Positions 9,769 to 18,038 of a stretch of DNA of 64,000 nt are shown piece by piece. Both the position numbers and the translations under genes were made by a program. Numbering within the stretch: position 1 is the stretch's first letter; each line of letters begins with the position of its first letter. The notes beneath the pieces are model-generated. The model saw only the letters and a list, made by a program, of their open reading frames with translations. It ran no database searches and had not been told where the DNA came from. The stretch is from Leptolyngbya sp. PCC 6406 (GTDB lineage: Bacteria; Cyanobacteriota; Cyanobacteriia; Phormidesmidales; Phormidesmidaceae), in assembly GCF_000332095.2 (NCBI RefSeq), contig NZ_KI913949.1:4798769-4862768 (forward strand), given 5' to 3'.

Positions 9769-10875
9769 TTAGGTCAATAGAAATTCAATAATGGCCTGGG
9801 CGATCGCAGAATTTCCCTCCCGATCCAGGGGTATCTCACTTTGGGGTGGGGTGGGGGTGGCTTGGAGGAAGGACCAGTCTCCGGCAAAAAATGTCTCGGC
9901 ACAGAGGACTTGGTGGGGATGGTGGGCCTGGATGCCGGAGATCAGCAGGGGGCTTTCGGCAAAGTCGTCGCGGGTGATGGTCACTAAGGGAATACCCAGG
10001 CGGCAGGCTTCGGAAAAGGTGCTGAAGCCCGGTTTTGACACCACCCGTCCACAGAGGGGCATGAGGTCTACGGGACGGTAGCTGCGAGGGTCAAGGTCCG
10101 ACCCCAGGGGGACATTTTGGATCTGTCGCACATTGGCCAGGGGGGGAGCCTGGAGATCAAAGGTGATGAACTGCCAGTCGGGAAAGGTGCTTAACCCGGC
10201 GTAGGGAATTTGGGCCAAGCCCAATCCGCCAAAGGTGAGCAAGACTGTCTTTTCCACCGGGGCGGTGATGTCCCACCGCGATCGCAGATGGTCTTCTCCA
10301 TACCGAGGACTGCCCCCGGTCAACCCGACATCGGTGACGTGGGGAAAGGCTGCCATGGACTCATGGAAAGGGAGGCGAAAAAGGTGATCGCACTGGCTAA
10401 AGTGTCCCTGAATCCAATCGACTACGGCGGCAAACTCGTCCCCCCAGGGTTGATAGATAAAGTCCCAGCCGAAATTGCTCATCATCCAGCAGGGCACTCC
10501 GGCCCGATGGGCTAGGGGGACTGCCAAGGGAGGGATATCCCCTAGCACCAGCCCCACCCCCGCCGAGTTTAGGAATTCCGCCTCTGCGACCACTAGGTCC
10601 GTCGCCTTGGTCTGGAGGGTTTGGAGAGCCGTCAAGGTGGCGGACTTGTCCATGGTGAGGCTATCGGCTTGGATTACCCCCACGTCAAAGGCCCGCGATC
10701 GCAGTTTGTACGGCCCCGCCATGTAAGACTCCAGGAGCCAGTCAGGAGCCGTTGTCGCCAGAATAATATCGATCTCCGGGCAGAGCGTCTGCACCGTAGC
10801 CGCCACAGAGGCCGCCCGAGTGGCATGGCCAAAACCGTGGTTGGTAATCGCAACGTAGAGAACAGGGCGCGGCAT
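9769..10875 (-). CDS. GT-B fold glycosyltransferase-like protein
   Basis: A 368-residue protein with a MurG/GT1-like layout. The N-terminal glycine motif is NHGFGHATRA. A second half contains LLTFGGLGLA, and a donor-site-like segment reads VVSKPGFSTFSEACRLGIPLV. Related proteins are annotated in many cyanobacteria as glycosyltransferases or UDP-GlcNAc:LPS-like transferases, some resembling the N-terminal half of arabinokinases. The acceptor and donor cannot be told from sequence. There is no signal peptide or membrane segment, so it is probably cytosolic. It stands alone on the minus strand. Confidence 0.75.
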   Translation of the reverse strand: MPRPVLYVAITNHGFGHATRAASVAATVQTLCPEIDIILATTAPDWLLESYMAGPYKLRSRAFDVGVIQADSLTMDKSATLTALQTLQTKATDLVVAEAEFLNSAGVGLVLGDIPPLAVPLAHRAGVPCWMMSNFGWDFIYQPWGDEFAAVVDWIQGHFSQCDHLFRLPFHESMAAFPHVTDVGLTGGSPRYGEDHLRSRWDITAPVEKTVLLTFGGLGLAQIPYAGLSTFPDWQFITFDLQAPPLANVRQIQNVPLGSDLDPRSYRPVDLMPLCGRVVSKPGFSTFSEACRLGIPLVTITRDDFAESPLLISGIQAHHPHQVLCAETFFAGDWSFLQATPTPPQSEIPLDREGNSAIAQAIIEFLLT

Positions 10876-10916
10876 TGCTAGACTCGTACTGGACGGCAGA
10901 AATAACTCACATATTT

Positions 10917-10992
10917 AGTGGAGCAGGAGCCCTTGTGAGACAAAGAATTTCTTTTCATCCTTCTGCCTTCTTACTTCTGCCTTTCTCTACTA
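10917..10992 (-). repeat. Repeat X copy (stop-codon-adjacent repeat)
   Basis: Read on the minus strand it begins CTAGTAGAGAAAGGCAGAAG and ends CACAAGGGCTCCTGCTCCAC. A near-identical copy is at 34467-34537, and split or partial copies are at 33354 and 51890. The leading CTAG contains the TAG stop of the gene at 10990. Confidence 0.7.
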
Positions 10993-11643
10993 GTCGCTCT
11001 GGCTATCCGACAAACCTAAATCCTCTAGATCCGAGAAATCCAGATCATCGCTATCCTCCTCCCGCAGTTCTTCACTGTCAGGGGGTAAAGGTATGGATGC
11101 CGCACCATCACTCTCGGGCTCATAAATCACCGTCGGTAGCCCCGCCCCCTGTAGTCCCTTAAGAATGCGATCGGGGCTCTCAGGAAAAACAACAAAGAGG
11201 GGTCTGACCACATCGGCACCATCGCTGAGGAGATGTTCATGGCGGGCGGGTAGCATCCATTCATAGCCGCGATCCAGCAGAATTTGCGTCCGTCGCCACC
11301 GCATCAACAGATCTGAAAAGTCCTCCTGGGGACGATGGATCAGAATAAATAATTCCACCCCAGTTTTTATCTTCCACTCCGGGTCACACATCAGCAGCAC
11401 GACATCGCAGGGCAAAGCTACGGCTTCCCCAGCGGAGAGGGTGCCTGCCTCAATGGCAACACCTTGAATCGACTGTCGTACCCGAATATTAGGTAGGGGA
11501 ATCGTGACAATACTTTCCTTGGGCCGTCGCATACTGGGAATCGCTTCCAAATACGGACGGTATTGTTTCAACAAGGCTAAGGCCCCGCTGTACTCACTAC
11601 AGGTGGAGAGCAGCGTCTCGTACTGAACCTGTTGGACAGCCAT
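10990..11643 (-). CDS. Conserved cyanobacterial protein with acidic tail, function unknown
   Basis: A 217-residue protein starting MAVQQVQYETLL; a start six codons earlier is possible. I do not recognise a named family. The body is a mixed alpha/beta globular region. The last 35 residues are an acidic low-complexity tail rich in Asp, Glu, Ser and Leu (EEDSDDLDFSDLEDL). No signal peptide or membrane helix is seen. The stop codon lies in the end of a dispersed repeat. The heat-shock gene upstream has its own terminator, so this gene is probably transcribed separately. Confidence 0.7.
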   Translation of the reverse strand: MAVQQVQYETLLSTCSEYSGALALLKQYRPYLEAIPSMRRPKESIVTIPLPNIRVRQSIQGVAIEAGTLSAGEAVALPCDVVLLMCDPEWKIKTGVELFILIHRPQEDFSDLLMRWRRTQILLDRGYEWMLPARHEHLLSDGADVVRPLFVVFPESPDRILKGLQGAGLPTVIYEPESDGAASIPLPPDSEELREEDSDDLDFSDLEDLGLSDSQSD

Positions 11644-11888
11644 GGTGATGACAAACAGCAATTAAGGTGGGCAATGGCTGCATTCTAGCGAACACTCTGC
11701 GCGATCGCCGCTCCGGTTAAGCATCTGTCTATAGTTATAGCTTTGGCCAATTTGCATCAGATGCGGGTACCGCTCTAATGCGTTGTGCCCCAGCAAAGCG
11801 GCTGGCAGTCTTGACCGAATTGGACTGGCGACTGCTATAACCATGAGAATTATCTGTAAGTTGTCCTCATTATCGAGGTATTTACCCT

Positions 11889-11933
11889 AACGGAAAAACC
11901 TTCCTGCTGGCGGTACCTACCACCAGCAGGAAG
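11889..11933 (-). terminator. Intrinsic terminator of the small heat-shock gene
   Basis: On the minus strand an 11-bp perfect stem (CTTCCTGCTGG with CCAGCAGGAAG, 11900-11933) is followed by GTTTTTCC. Confidence 0.85.
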
Positions 11934-11959
11934 CAAGAAGGTTGACTGAGAATAGCAGC

Positions 11960-12400
11960 CTAACTCAGATTGACCTTAACAACCTTGGCTTTTTCAGACT
12001 CAGCCTTAGGCAAGGTTAGCCGCAAGATGCCATCCTTATAATCCGCTTCGACCTGATCATTCTGAACCCGTGACGAGAGCGGAATGACCCGCTGGAATTT
12101 GCCATAGCAAAACTCCGTTCGAGTCACGCCCTTTTCCTCAGTTTTGGTATCGGTTTTGCGTTCACCCGCAATGGAAACTGCCTCCGCTGACACCTGAATG
12201 TCCAAGTCATTGGGATCAATCCCCGGTATCTCTAGCTTCAGATGAATAGCCTCTTGGGTATCATCCATTTCTACCCGAGGCATCATTGAAAAGGCGCGAT
12301 CGCCATCGCGGGAGGTTGGCAGAATCTCGTCAAATAATCGATTCATTTGCCGCTGAAGAGTGTCAATTTCCCGTAAAGGTTCCCAACGTACCAGTGCCAT
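11960..12400 (-). CDS. hspA: Small heat-shock protein, Hsp20 family
   Basis: An ATP-independent holdase chaperone of 146 residues, the usual length for cyanobacterial HspA/Hsp17. It opens with MALVRWEPLREIDTLQRQMNRLFDEI. An alpha-crystallin domain spans about residues 40-140, with the conserved LEIPGIDPNDLDIQV block and a GILRLTLPKAE segment near the end. The ribosome site AGGAGG sits 9 nt before the ATG and is part of a hairpin that may act as a heat sensor (separate entry). A strong terminator follows, so the gene is monocistronic. Confidence 0.95.
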   Translation of the reverse strand: MALVRWEPLREIDTLQRQMNRLFDEILPTSRDGDRAFSMMPRVEMDDTQEAIHLKLEIPGIDPNDLDIQVSAEAVSIAGERKTDTKTEEKGVTRTEFCYGKFQRVIPLSSRVQNDQVEADYKDGILRLTLPKAESEKAKVVKVNLS

Positions 12401-12440
12401 AATGTCTAACCTCCTATTTCTTAATGAGGGGAAATAGGTT
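12401..12440 (-). promoter_or_regulatory. Candidate RNA thermometer in the hsp20 5' leader
   Basis: In the minus-strand leader, CCTATTTC pairs perfectly with GAAATAGG, and the flanking AAC and GTT can extend the stem. The 3' arm overlaps the ribosome site AGGAGG (12410-12415) immediately before the start codon. A single short A/U-rich hairpin sequestering the ribosome site is how the Synechocystis hsp17 thermosensor works. Function here is inferred from that parallel. Confidence 0.6.
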
Positions 12441-12701
12441 GAATTGCCTGTTGGAGTATTTCAGCCTCAAAACATCTTCAGCATTGAATCAAAGGCCCAT
12501 TTCTGGCCAATTCACATTTTAGTTTCTGCTGAGATTCAATACAGAGATGTAGCTGCAACACTCTTAGGAAGACTCTATTTCCTGACAGGTCTACCTTATC
12601 ATCTGTTACCGATGCTGGTAGGCCGGTTTCTTGGATATCAAAAGTACCCATAGCCGTACCCAGGCTGAAAACCCGATTATAAAAGGCCAAAACTAAACGT
12701 C

Positions 12702-12736
12702 AAAACCGGGACACCCGTAACAGGCATCCCGGTTTT
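12702..12736. terminator. Bidirectional terminator-like hairpin
   Basis: A perfect 10-bp stem, AAAACCGGGA pairing with TCCCGGTTTT around a 15-nt loop. The short A and T runs at its ends lie within the stem. Confidence 0.55.
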
Positions 12737-12804
12737 ATGCTTCCGATATCAACTCAGCCCTGGTATAACCCTAATCCTGGGCCTATGGCCGCTGGACTAT
12801 ACTA

Positions 12805-12875
12805 AACCTTGTCCAAGTCCAGAAGTGGAGTTTTCCCGGTGGGGAAACTCCAGACTTCGAGCTGGACTTGGTATA
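12805..12875. repeat. Palindromic repeat Y, copy 1
   Basis: Outer arms CCAAGTCCAG (12813-12822) and CTGGACTTGG (12862-12871) enclose a second hairpin, GGAGTTTTCCC-ggt-GGGGAAACTCC. A copy with only a few differences lies at 30853-30919. Confidence 0.75.
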
Positions 12876-12878
12876 GAA

Positions 12879-14720
12879 CTAGACAATGGGAGCCATCTTC
12901 ACAGGGTTGTTTGCCAACAATTCCTGTAGCTCCTCTGCATCCACGGTTTCCTTCTCCATCAGCATGGCGGCAAGACTATCGAGGATAGAACGGTTTTCCA
13001 CCAATACCGACTTTGCCCGAATGTAGGCTTGTTCGACAAGTTGGCTCACCTCGGAGTCGATGGTGGAGGCGGTTTCCTCAGAAAAGTCTCGCTCGGAATT
13101 GATATCACGGCCCAGGAACATGTTGCCCTGTTGGCGACCCAAGGTAACTGGCCCTAGACGTTCGCTCATGCCAAACCGGGTGACCATTTGCCGCGCTACT
13201 CGTGCGACCTGTTGCAGGTCGTTAGAGGCCCCGGTGGTGACTTCCTCATTACCGTAGATGATTTCTTCGGCAATACGGCCCCCTAGGGCTACGGCCATCT
13301 GGTTTTGCAGATAGGAGCGAGAGTAGAGCCCCGATTCCATGCGCTCTTCACTGGGGGTAAACCAAGTCAAGCCGCCTGCCCGTCCCCGAGGGATGATGCT
13401 GATTTTTTGCACTGGGTCGTAGTCAGGCATAAGGGCACCGACGAGGGCATGACCCGCTTCATGGTAGGCCACCAGTTCCTTGCGCTTTTCACTCATAACC
13501 CGATCCTTCTTCTCTGGACCGGCGAGGACGCGATCGATGGCGTCGTTCACTTCATCCATAGAGATTTCGGTGAGGTTACGACGGGCCGCTAGGATTGCTG
13601 ACTCGTTGAGTAGGTTCGACAGGTCTGCCCCGGTAAAACCGGGAGTCCGGCGGGCAATACGATCTAGGTCCACATCTTTGGAGAAAGTTTTGCCCCGAGC
13701 GTGGACTTGGAGGATTTCCAGCCGACCAGCAAAGTCTGGGCGATCTACCACGACCTGACGGTCAAAACGACCTGGGCGTAGGAGGGCAGAGTCGAGGACA
13801 TCGGGGCGGTTGGTGGCGGCGATAATGATGATGCCAGTATTGCCCTCAAAACCATCCATCTCGGTGAGAAGCTGGTTTAGGGTCTGTTCCCGTTCGTCGT
13901 TGCCGCCACCGAGTCCGGCACCCCGCTGACGACCCACAGCGTCAATCTCGTCGATAAAGACGATGCAGGGGGCATTGCTCTTGGCTTGTTCAAACAGGTC
14001 TCGAACGCGGGACGCGCCGACGCCAACGAACATTTCCACAAACTCAGAACCAGAGATGGAGAAGAACGGGACTCCCGCTTCCCCAGCGACGGCACGGGCT
14101 AAGAGGGTTTTACCGGTTCCCGGAGGCCCTACAAGCAATACCCCTTTGGGAATTTTGGCCCCGATGGCGGTGAAGCGGTCGGCGTTTTTCAGGAAGTCAA
14201 CGACTTCCGTTAGTTCTAGCTTGGCTTGCTCAATGCCTGCTACATCCCCAAAGGTAACTTGGGTTTGGGGCTCCATCTGCACTCTTGCCTTGGACTTTCC
14301 AAAGTTCATGGCTTGGCTGCCAGGGCCATTCTGTGCCCGCCGGAGAACAAAGAACAGCACTACCAGCAGCAGGATGGGAATCAAGAAGGTGCTGAACAGC
14401 CGCACCAAGGCTCCATCATCTCCTTGGGGGAAGACTACGATGTCAACGTTGTTTTGCTCTAGAAGCCCAATGAGTTCGGGGTCATTGGGTAGGTTGACGG
14501 TGACTTGGCCGCTGCCATCTGGAGCGGTGAAGCGGGCGCGCGCCCGATCGGCACTGATGCTGACCCGTTCAATAGTGTTGCTTTCAACGGCATTCAGGAA
14601 GCGGCTGTAGCGCCAGCTTTGGGTTTCCTGACCCGAGTTGTCTAAGATTGCTGTGGCAATGGCGATCACCGCCACTACGAGCAATGCGTACAATCCTGCG
14701 TTTCTCCACCGCTTATTCAC
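12879..14720 (-). CDS. ftsH: ATP-dependent zinc metalloprotease FtsH (FtsH3-like)
   Basis: A membrane-anchored hexameric AAA+ protease that degrades damaged membrane proteins; in cyanobacteria FtsH complexes act in photosystem II repair and stress regulation. The protein has 613 residues from the GTG at 14720. That start has GGAGG upstream and gives [14 protein letters not shown]; an upstream ATG would add 20 residues. Two N-terminal membrane segments flank a short lumenal/periplasmic domain. Next come Walker A GPPGTGKT (about residues 197-204), the SRH region and the zinc site HEAGH (about 418-422). The sequence resembles Synechocystis FtsH3 (slr1604) more than FtsH2, as judged from memory. 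Confidence 0.96.
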   Translation of the reverse strand: MNKRWRNAGLYALLVVAVIAIATAILDNSGQETQSWRYSRFLNAVESNTIERVSISADRARARFTAPDGSGQVTVNLPNDPELIGLLEQNNVDIVVFPQGDDGALVRLFSTFLIPILLLVVLFFVLRRAQNGPGSQAMNFGKSKARVQMEPQTQVTFGDVAGIEQAKLELTEVVDFLKNADRFTAIGAKIPKGVLLVGPPGTGKTLLARAVAGEAGVPFFSISGSEFVEMFVGVGASRVRDLFEQAKSNAPCIVFIDEIDAVGRQRGAGLGGGNDEREQTLNQLLTEMDGFEGNTGIIIIAATNRPDVLDSALLRPGRFDRQVVVDRPDFAGRLEILQVHARGKTFSKDVDLDRIARRTPGFTGADLSNLLNESAILAARRNLTEISMDEVNDAIDRVLAGPEKKDRVMSEKRKELVAYHEAGHALVGALMPDYDPVQKISIIPRGRAGGLTWFTPSEERMESGLYSRSYLQNQMAVALGGRIAEEIIYGNEEVTTGASNDLQQVARVARQMVTRFGMSERLGPVTLGRQQGNMFLGRDINSERDFSEETASTIDSEVSQLVEQAYIRAKSVLVENRSILDSLAAMLMEKETVDAEELQELLANNPVKMAPIV

Positions 14721-14919
14721 GGGGCTATGCCTCCAAACAGTAATCAGGGCTAGGTTGTGGGGGAAGGGTTGCCGGGGCAAGCCTTCCGATGGCCCTTAAA
14801 GACCAGACTAAAAGTTGCGTATCGGTTTATCGGTTTTGTCCTAGGGTGTGTGCCTTGTAGGACTGTCTCGATCAGTTATCGACATCAATTATTAAATTAT
14901 GTTAACTGATTTTCAGGAT

Positions 14920-15717
14920 TCAGGCAGATTGCCTGTGTAAAGCTTGCCTCAGGGCCTGAATTGGGGCGTGATCTGGATTGTAGTTCAAGGGTGTGGCGGT
15001 CCGCAGAATCTGTCGGATGGGGACGACTTCTACCACGCTATTGCTGTAGGCCAGGTGGGTGAAGTGCGATCGCACTGCCGCAGTCCAATCAACGACTCTG
15101 GCGTCTTGACCCTGCTGGGCTAACCCGGTCAAAATTTGTGATCGCGCCACACCGGGCAAGATCCCTGCCGTCAGGGGCGGTGTCCACCACTGTCCCTCGG
15201 CCCACCCCCAGAGGGAGCCCGTACTGGTTTCCAACCAATGTCCGTCGGCGCTGGTGAGAATCGCTTCCTGGGCTCCCTGCTGCTGCGCCGCCTGGAGTGC
15301 CAGCCAGCAGCCCAGGTAGTTGCCGGTCTTGTGCCCCGGCAGGGGCCGACTGTAGTCCGGGTCTGCGACCCAGGCGATGACCCCCTGCCGCTGACGGCTT
15401 GCTAAATCCTCTGGCAGCGATCGTCCAGTAATGAGCTCACGCCCATCGGGAAAAAGGGTAATTCTGAGAACGGCATACTGGGAGGCTAGGATTTCTGCCC
15501 CCGACCGGACTTGACCCCAATTCGGCCTATGCCAATGAAAGGTTTGGAGGGATTGACTCACGCGATCGCAGTGGGGCTGCCATGCCGTGAAGGGATGATC
15601 CAAATTGTTCTCATAAACTCGCAGGGTAGTAAATACTGTCGCGCCGTAGAGTAGCGCCGGATCCGTGGGCAGGAGGGGCAGATGGGTGGGGTGGGGAGCG
15701 CCGTGGTACCAGAGCAA
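14920..15717 (-). CDS. pabC: Class IV aminotransferase, probable 4-amino-4-deoxychorismate lyase
   Basis: A 265-residue PLP enzyme of fold type IV. The PLP lysine is probably in PGHKTGNYLG, and the cofactor-binding Glu in ILTSADGHWLETSTG. This set fits aminodeoxychorismate lyase, which makes p-aminobenzoate for folate. Branched-chain or D-amino-acid transaminases of the same family are the alternatives, but the short length and lone context favour PabC. It lies 199 nt upstream of ftsH on the same strand. Its own upstream side is a repeat-filled region. Confidence 0.75.
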   Translation of the reverse strand: MLWYHGAPHPTHLPLLPTDPALLYGATVFTTLRVYENNLDHPFTAWQPHCDRVSQSLQTFHWHRPNWGQVRSGAEILASQYAVLRITLFPDGRELITGRSLPEDLASRQRQGVIAWVADPDYSRPLPGHKTGNYLGCWLALQAAQQQGAQEAILTSADGHWLETSTGSLWGWAEGQWWTPPLTAGILPGVARSQILTGLAQQGQDARVVDWTAAVRSHFTHLAYSNSVVEVVPIRQILRTATPLNYNPDHAPIQALRQALHRQSA

Positions 15718-15777
15718 GGGGTGGGGGGGTGAGGGGGTGCGGGTATTGGGAGTTTTGAGTTTTGAATGGAATGTCTC

Positions 15778-15852
15778 GTAGGGGCGGGTTTAGTCGGGAT
15801 TGGGTGGGTGATTCAGGAATGGGCTGGCAAAACCCGCCCTGCCCCGTGCCGG
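15778..15852. repeat. REP-like palindrome, copy A
   Basis: Starts GTAGGGGCGGGTTTAG and ends CAAAACCCGCCCTGCC plus GTGCC. The inverted ends can form a stem around about 40 nt. Confidence 0.8.
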
Positions 15853-15927
15853 AGAATCCAGTCCTTTCGTTTTGAATTGAATTTCCCGGTAGGGGCGCGG
15901 TTTCCGCACCCAATGCAGAATGTCGCC

Positions 15928-16002
15928 GTAGGGGCGGGTTTGGCTCGTATTGGCTGGGATATCCAGAATGGGAGTCTCAAAACCCGCCCTGCCTGTTGCC
16001 GG
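15928..16002. repeat. REP-like palindrome, copy B
   Basis: Same ends as copy A (GTAGGGGCGGGTTTGG and CAAAACCCGCCCTGCC) with a different middle (CCAGAATGGGAGTCT). Confidence 0.8.
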
Positions 16003-16313
16003 GTGACCGGTATTGGGGTGGGTAGGGGCGAGCGGCGCTCGCCCTTGCAGGGGGATTGGAGTTATTCCCGCAGGGGCAATCCCTTGCCTTGGCTGTGCTC
16101 AAGGAACCTCCTCCTAACATCCCCTCTTGGGAGGGGTGCCCGAAGGGCGGGGTGGGTCACGGGTGGGGGGGTGAGCATGGAATCTGGGCTTTATCTATTG
16201 ATAATGTAATGACTGCGATCGCGGCAACGGTAAAATCTAAGCCACTGGCAGGGACAATAATCGCTACGCTCCAGGGAAGATAGTAAACAAACCGAAACGG
16301 TTGAGGATTTCCG

Positions 16314-17099
16314 ATGGTAATGGATGGGCTTGGAGACATCAAGGGACTATTGCTGGACCTAAATGGGGTGTTTTATGTGGCCAATAGGGCGTTGCCGGGA
16401 GCTGTTGCGACGGTGGAAGCTCTGCAAGAGAGTGGTCTGCCCTACCGTTTTGTCACCAATAACACCACCGAGTCGATCCAGTCCCTAAGCCAAGGGTTGA
16501 AGTCGATGGGACTGCCTATCGATCCTGTGGAAATCATCAGTGCCCCCTATGCCGCTGTGCTGCATCTGCGACAGATGGGCCAGCCCAAGATTTATCCTCT
16601 ACTTTCAGAAAATGCGCAGCAGGATTTCGCTGAGTTCCCTATCTCTGATACCCAGGCTGATGTGGTGGTAATCGGGGACATGGGGGACGAGTGGAACTAT
16701 CGGGTGCTGAATCGGGCCTTTCGCTTGGTGATGCAGGGAGCCCAGGTGATTGCTCTCCACAAGGGGAAATTTTGGCAGTGGGAAGCGGGGCTGCAACTGG
16801 ACATCGGGGCCTTTGTGGTGGGGCTAGAGTACGCCACGGATGCAGATGCGCTGGTGGTGGGCAAGCCCAACCCCTTCTTTTTCAAGATGGCACTGGCGGA
16901 GTTAGGGCTACCCCCGGAACAGGTGGCAATGGTGGGGGATGACATTGAGGCTGATGTGGCGGGAGCCCAGGGCGCAGGGCTGAAGGGGGTGCTGGTCAAA
17001 ACGGGGAAATATCGGCCCCATTTTGTCGATCTGCTGGGCATTCAGCCGGATCTGGAACTGGAGTCGATTAGTGCGATCGCGACTTGGCTAGGATCGTGA
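16314..17099 (+). CDS. HAD superfamily IIA hydrolase (LHPP-like)
   Basis: A 261-residue phosphatase-fold protein. Motif I is LLLDLNGVFY: the nucleophile Asp15 is present, but the usual second Asp of DxD is Asn17, as in the LHPP-like subgroup where this position also varies. Motif II is RFVTNNTTES, and motif III/IV reads VGKPNPFFF then MVGDDIEADV. Substrates of this subgroup (TIGR01458-like) are unsettled; phospho-His/Lys and pyrophosphate have been proposed for LHPP. It is probably cytosolic. The gene is alone, just after the repeat region; a start two codons later is possible. Confidence 0.85.
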   Translation: MVMDGLGDIKGLLLDLNGVFYVANRALPGAVATVEALQESGLPYRFVTNNTTESIQSLSQGLKSMGLPIDPVEIISAPYAAVLHLRQMGQPKIYPLLSENAQQDFAEFPISDTQADVVVIGDMGDEWNYRVLNRAFRLVMQGAQVIALHKGKFWQWEAGLQLDIGAFVVGLEYATDADALVVGKPNPFFFKMALAELGLPPEQVAMVGDDIEADVAGAQGAGLKGVLVKTGKYRPHFVDLLGIQPDLELESISAIATWLGS

Positions 17100-17159
17100 T
17101 GTGCTGTTGACGCCTTGGACTGGCGACTTCTACACATTAATTCATGGAGAGCAGTCCAA

Positions 17160-17741
17160 ATGACTAACCCAGCTATCGCGATTGCCAGTCCCCAAAGCTT
17201 CACCCATTCCGGCCTGACGTGGGATCAGTTCAAGGCGCTGCAACGGGCCTTTGCTGACTCCCCTGGGGTGCGGGTAGCCTTCTACAGAGGAGAGGTGGAA
17301 CTTTTGTCCGTATCACCAGAGCACGGCATCATTGCGGGCAATCTGGGCTTTCTACTAGAACTTTGGATGCTAGAACAAGCCATTGACTTCATTGCCACAG
17401 AAGATATGACCGTCGAGCAAGAGGGCATCGTTAGTGCCCAAGGCGACAAGTCCTACTGCTTTGGCACAGAGCGCAAAGAACAGCCTGATCTGTCTATCGA
17501 GGTGGTCATCAAGGGTGAAGGACAAACTAAGCTGAAACGGTATGCAGCCCTGGGGATTGCAGAGGTTTGGTTCTGGCAAAATCAGCAAATCACCCTCTAT
17601 CAGCTTGGGGAACGCAACTATCGCCAGATTGAGACAAGTCAGTTTGTTCCTGGTGTGAACCTAGCGGCCCTGGCAGCATGTGTGGCCATCGAAAGCCGTG
17701 CTCAGGCTCTGCGAGCATTCAGAGCACAGGGAACTGAATAG
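17160..17741 (+). CDS. Uma2 family endonuclease-like protein (intact copy)
   Basis: A 193-residue Uma2/DUF820 protein, the second of three Uma2 loci in the window. The nuclease-like core reads ERKEQPDLSIEVVI, and a Lys follows in KLKRYAALGIAEVWFW. The ATG at 17160 gives the usual N-terminus before LTWDQFKAL; a longer frame starts 15 codons earlier without support. Family members are multicopy in cyanobacteria and their function is not known. Confidence 0.85.
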   Translation: MTNPAIAIASPQSFTHSGLTWDQFKALQRAFADSPGVRVAFYRGEVELLSVSPEHGIIAGNLGFLLELWMLEQAIDFIATEDMTVEQEGIVSAQGDKSYCFGTERKEQPDLSIEVVIKGEGQTKLKRYAALGIAEVWFWQNQQITLYQLGERNYRQIETSQFVPGVNLAALAACVAIESRAQALRAFRAQGTE

Positions 17742-17840
17742 TGGGCATTACCGATAGGGCGTACTGACCGCGCCCCAAACCTGAAATGTGCGGGCAAAGC
17801 GCCTGGGAACGACACCTAACTCTTGCAGTCTGAAATTCAA

Positions 17841-17913
17841 TGGAGCTAAGCGGATTCGAACCGCTGACCCCCTCAATGCCATTGAGGTGCTCTACCAACT
17901 GAGCTATAGCCCC
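17841..17913 (-). tRNA. trnA-GGC: tRNA-Ala (anticodon GGC)
   Basis: A 73-nt cloverleaf on the minus strand. The acceptor arms are GGGGCTA and TAGCTCC, including the G3-U70 pair that marks alanine tRNAs. The D-arm reads TAGCTCAGTTGGTAGAGC. The anticodon stem is CCTCA/TGAGG with loop ATGGCAT, giving anticodon GGC. The T-arm contains GGTTCGAATCC. CCA is not encoded: the discriminator A is followed by TTG. Confidence 0.97.
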
Positions 17914-18038
17914 GCACAATCGCGCTCTTAATCTTCACGCCTAGGGAGGGACAGCGTCAAGCCCTTTGCAGAAGTTTCTGTTTTTGCCTTGGGGAAACGC
18001 GCTAGAGTCGAGCCATAGCCGTTCAACATTCAGACTTT

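Larger units (their letters stand above)
12441..12878. other. Intergenic region between hsp20 and ftsH
   Basis: There is no convincing gene. The segment holds a stem (AAAACCGGGA with TCCCGGTTTT, 12702-12736) that could terminate either strand, and the palindromic repeat Y at 12805-12875. The hsp20 promoter should lie near 12440-12500, but I cannot place it. Confidence 0.6.
15718..16313. other. Repeat-rich intergenic region
   Basis: Holds a G-rich run (about 15715-15760), two copies of the REP-like palindrome (15778-15852 and 15928-16002), and a short GTAGGGGCGCGGTTTCCG unit between them. Open frames crossing this interval translate the repeats and are not genes. Confidence 0.7.

Noticed and set aside
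11662-11844. 60-codon minus-strand frame between the unknown protein and hsp20
   Set aside because: No ribosome site, and atypical residue composition rich in His, Cys and Arg.
12444-12690. Frames on both strands upstream of hsp20
   Set aside because: Both lack ribosome sites and overlap each other; the leader of hsp20 is expected here.
15766-16283. Plus-strand frames reading VGAGL.. and similar at 15766 and 16056, also 54994-55275 and minus frames near 58039-58494
   Set aside because: They translate the REP-like repeats (GTAGGGGCGGGTTT) and have the same pseudo-peptides at unrelated loci.
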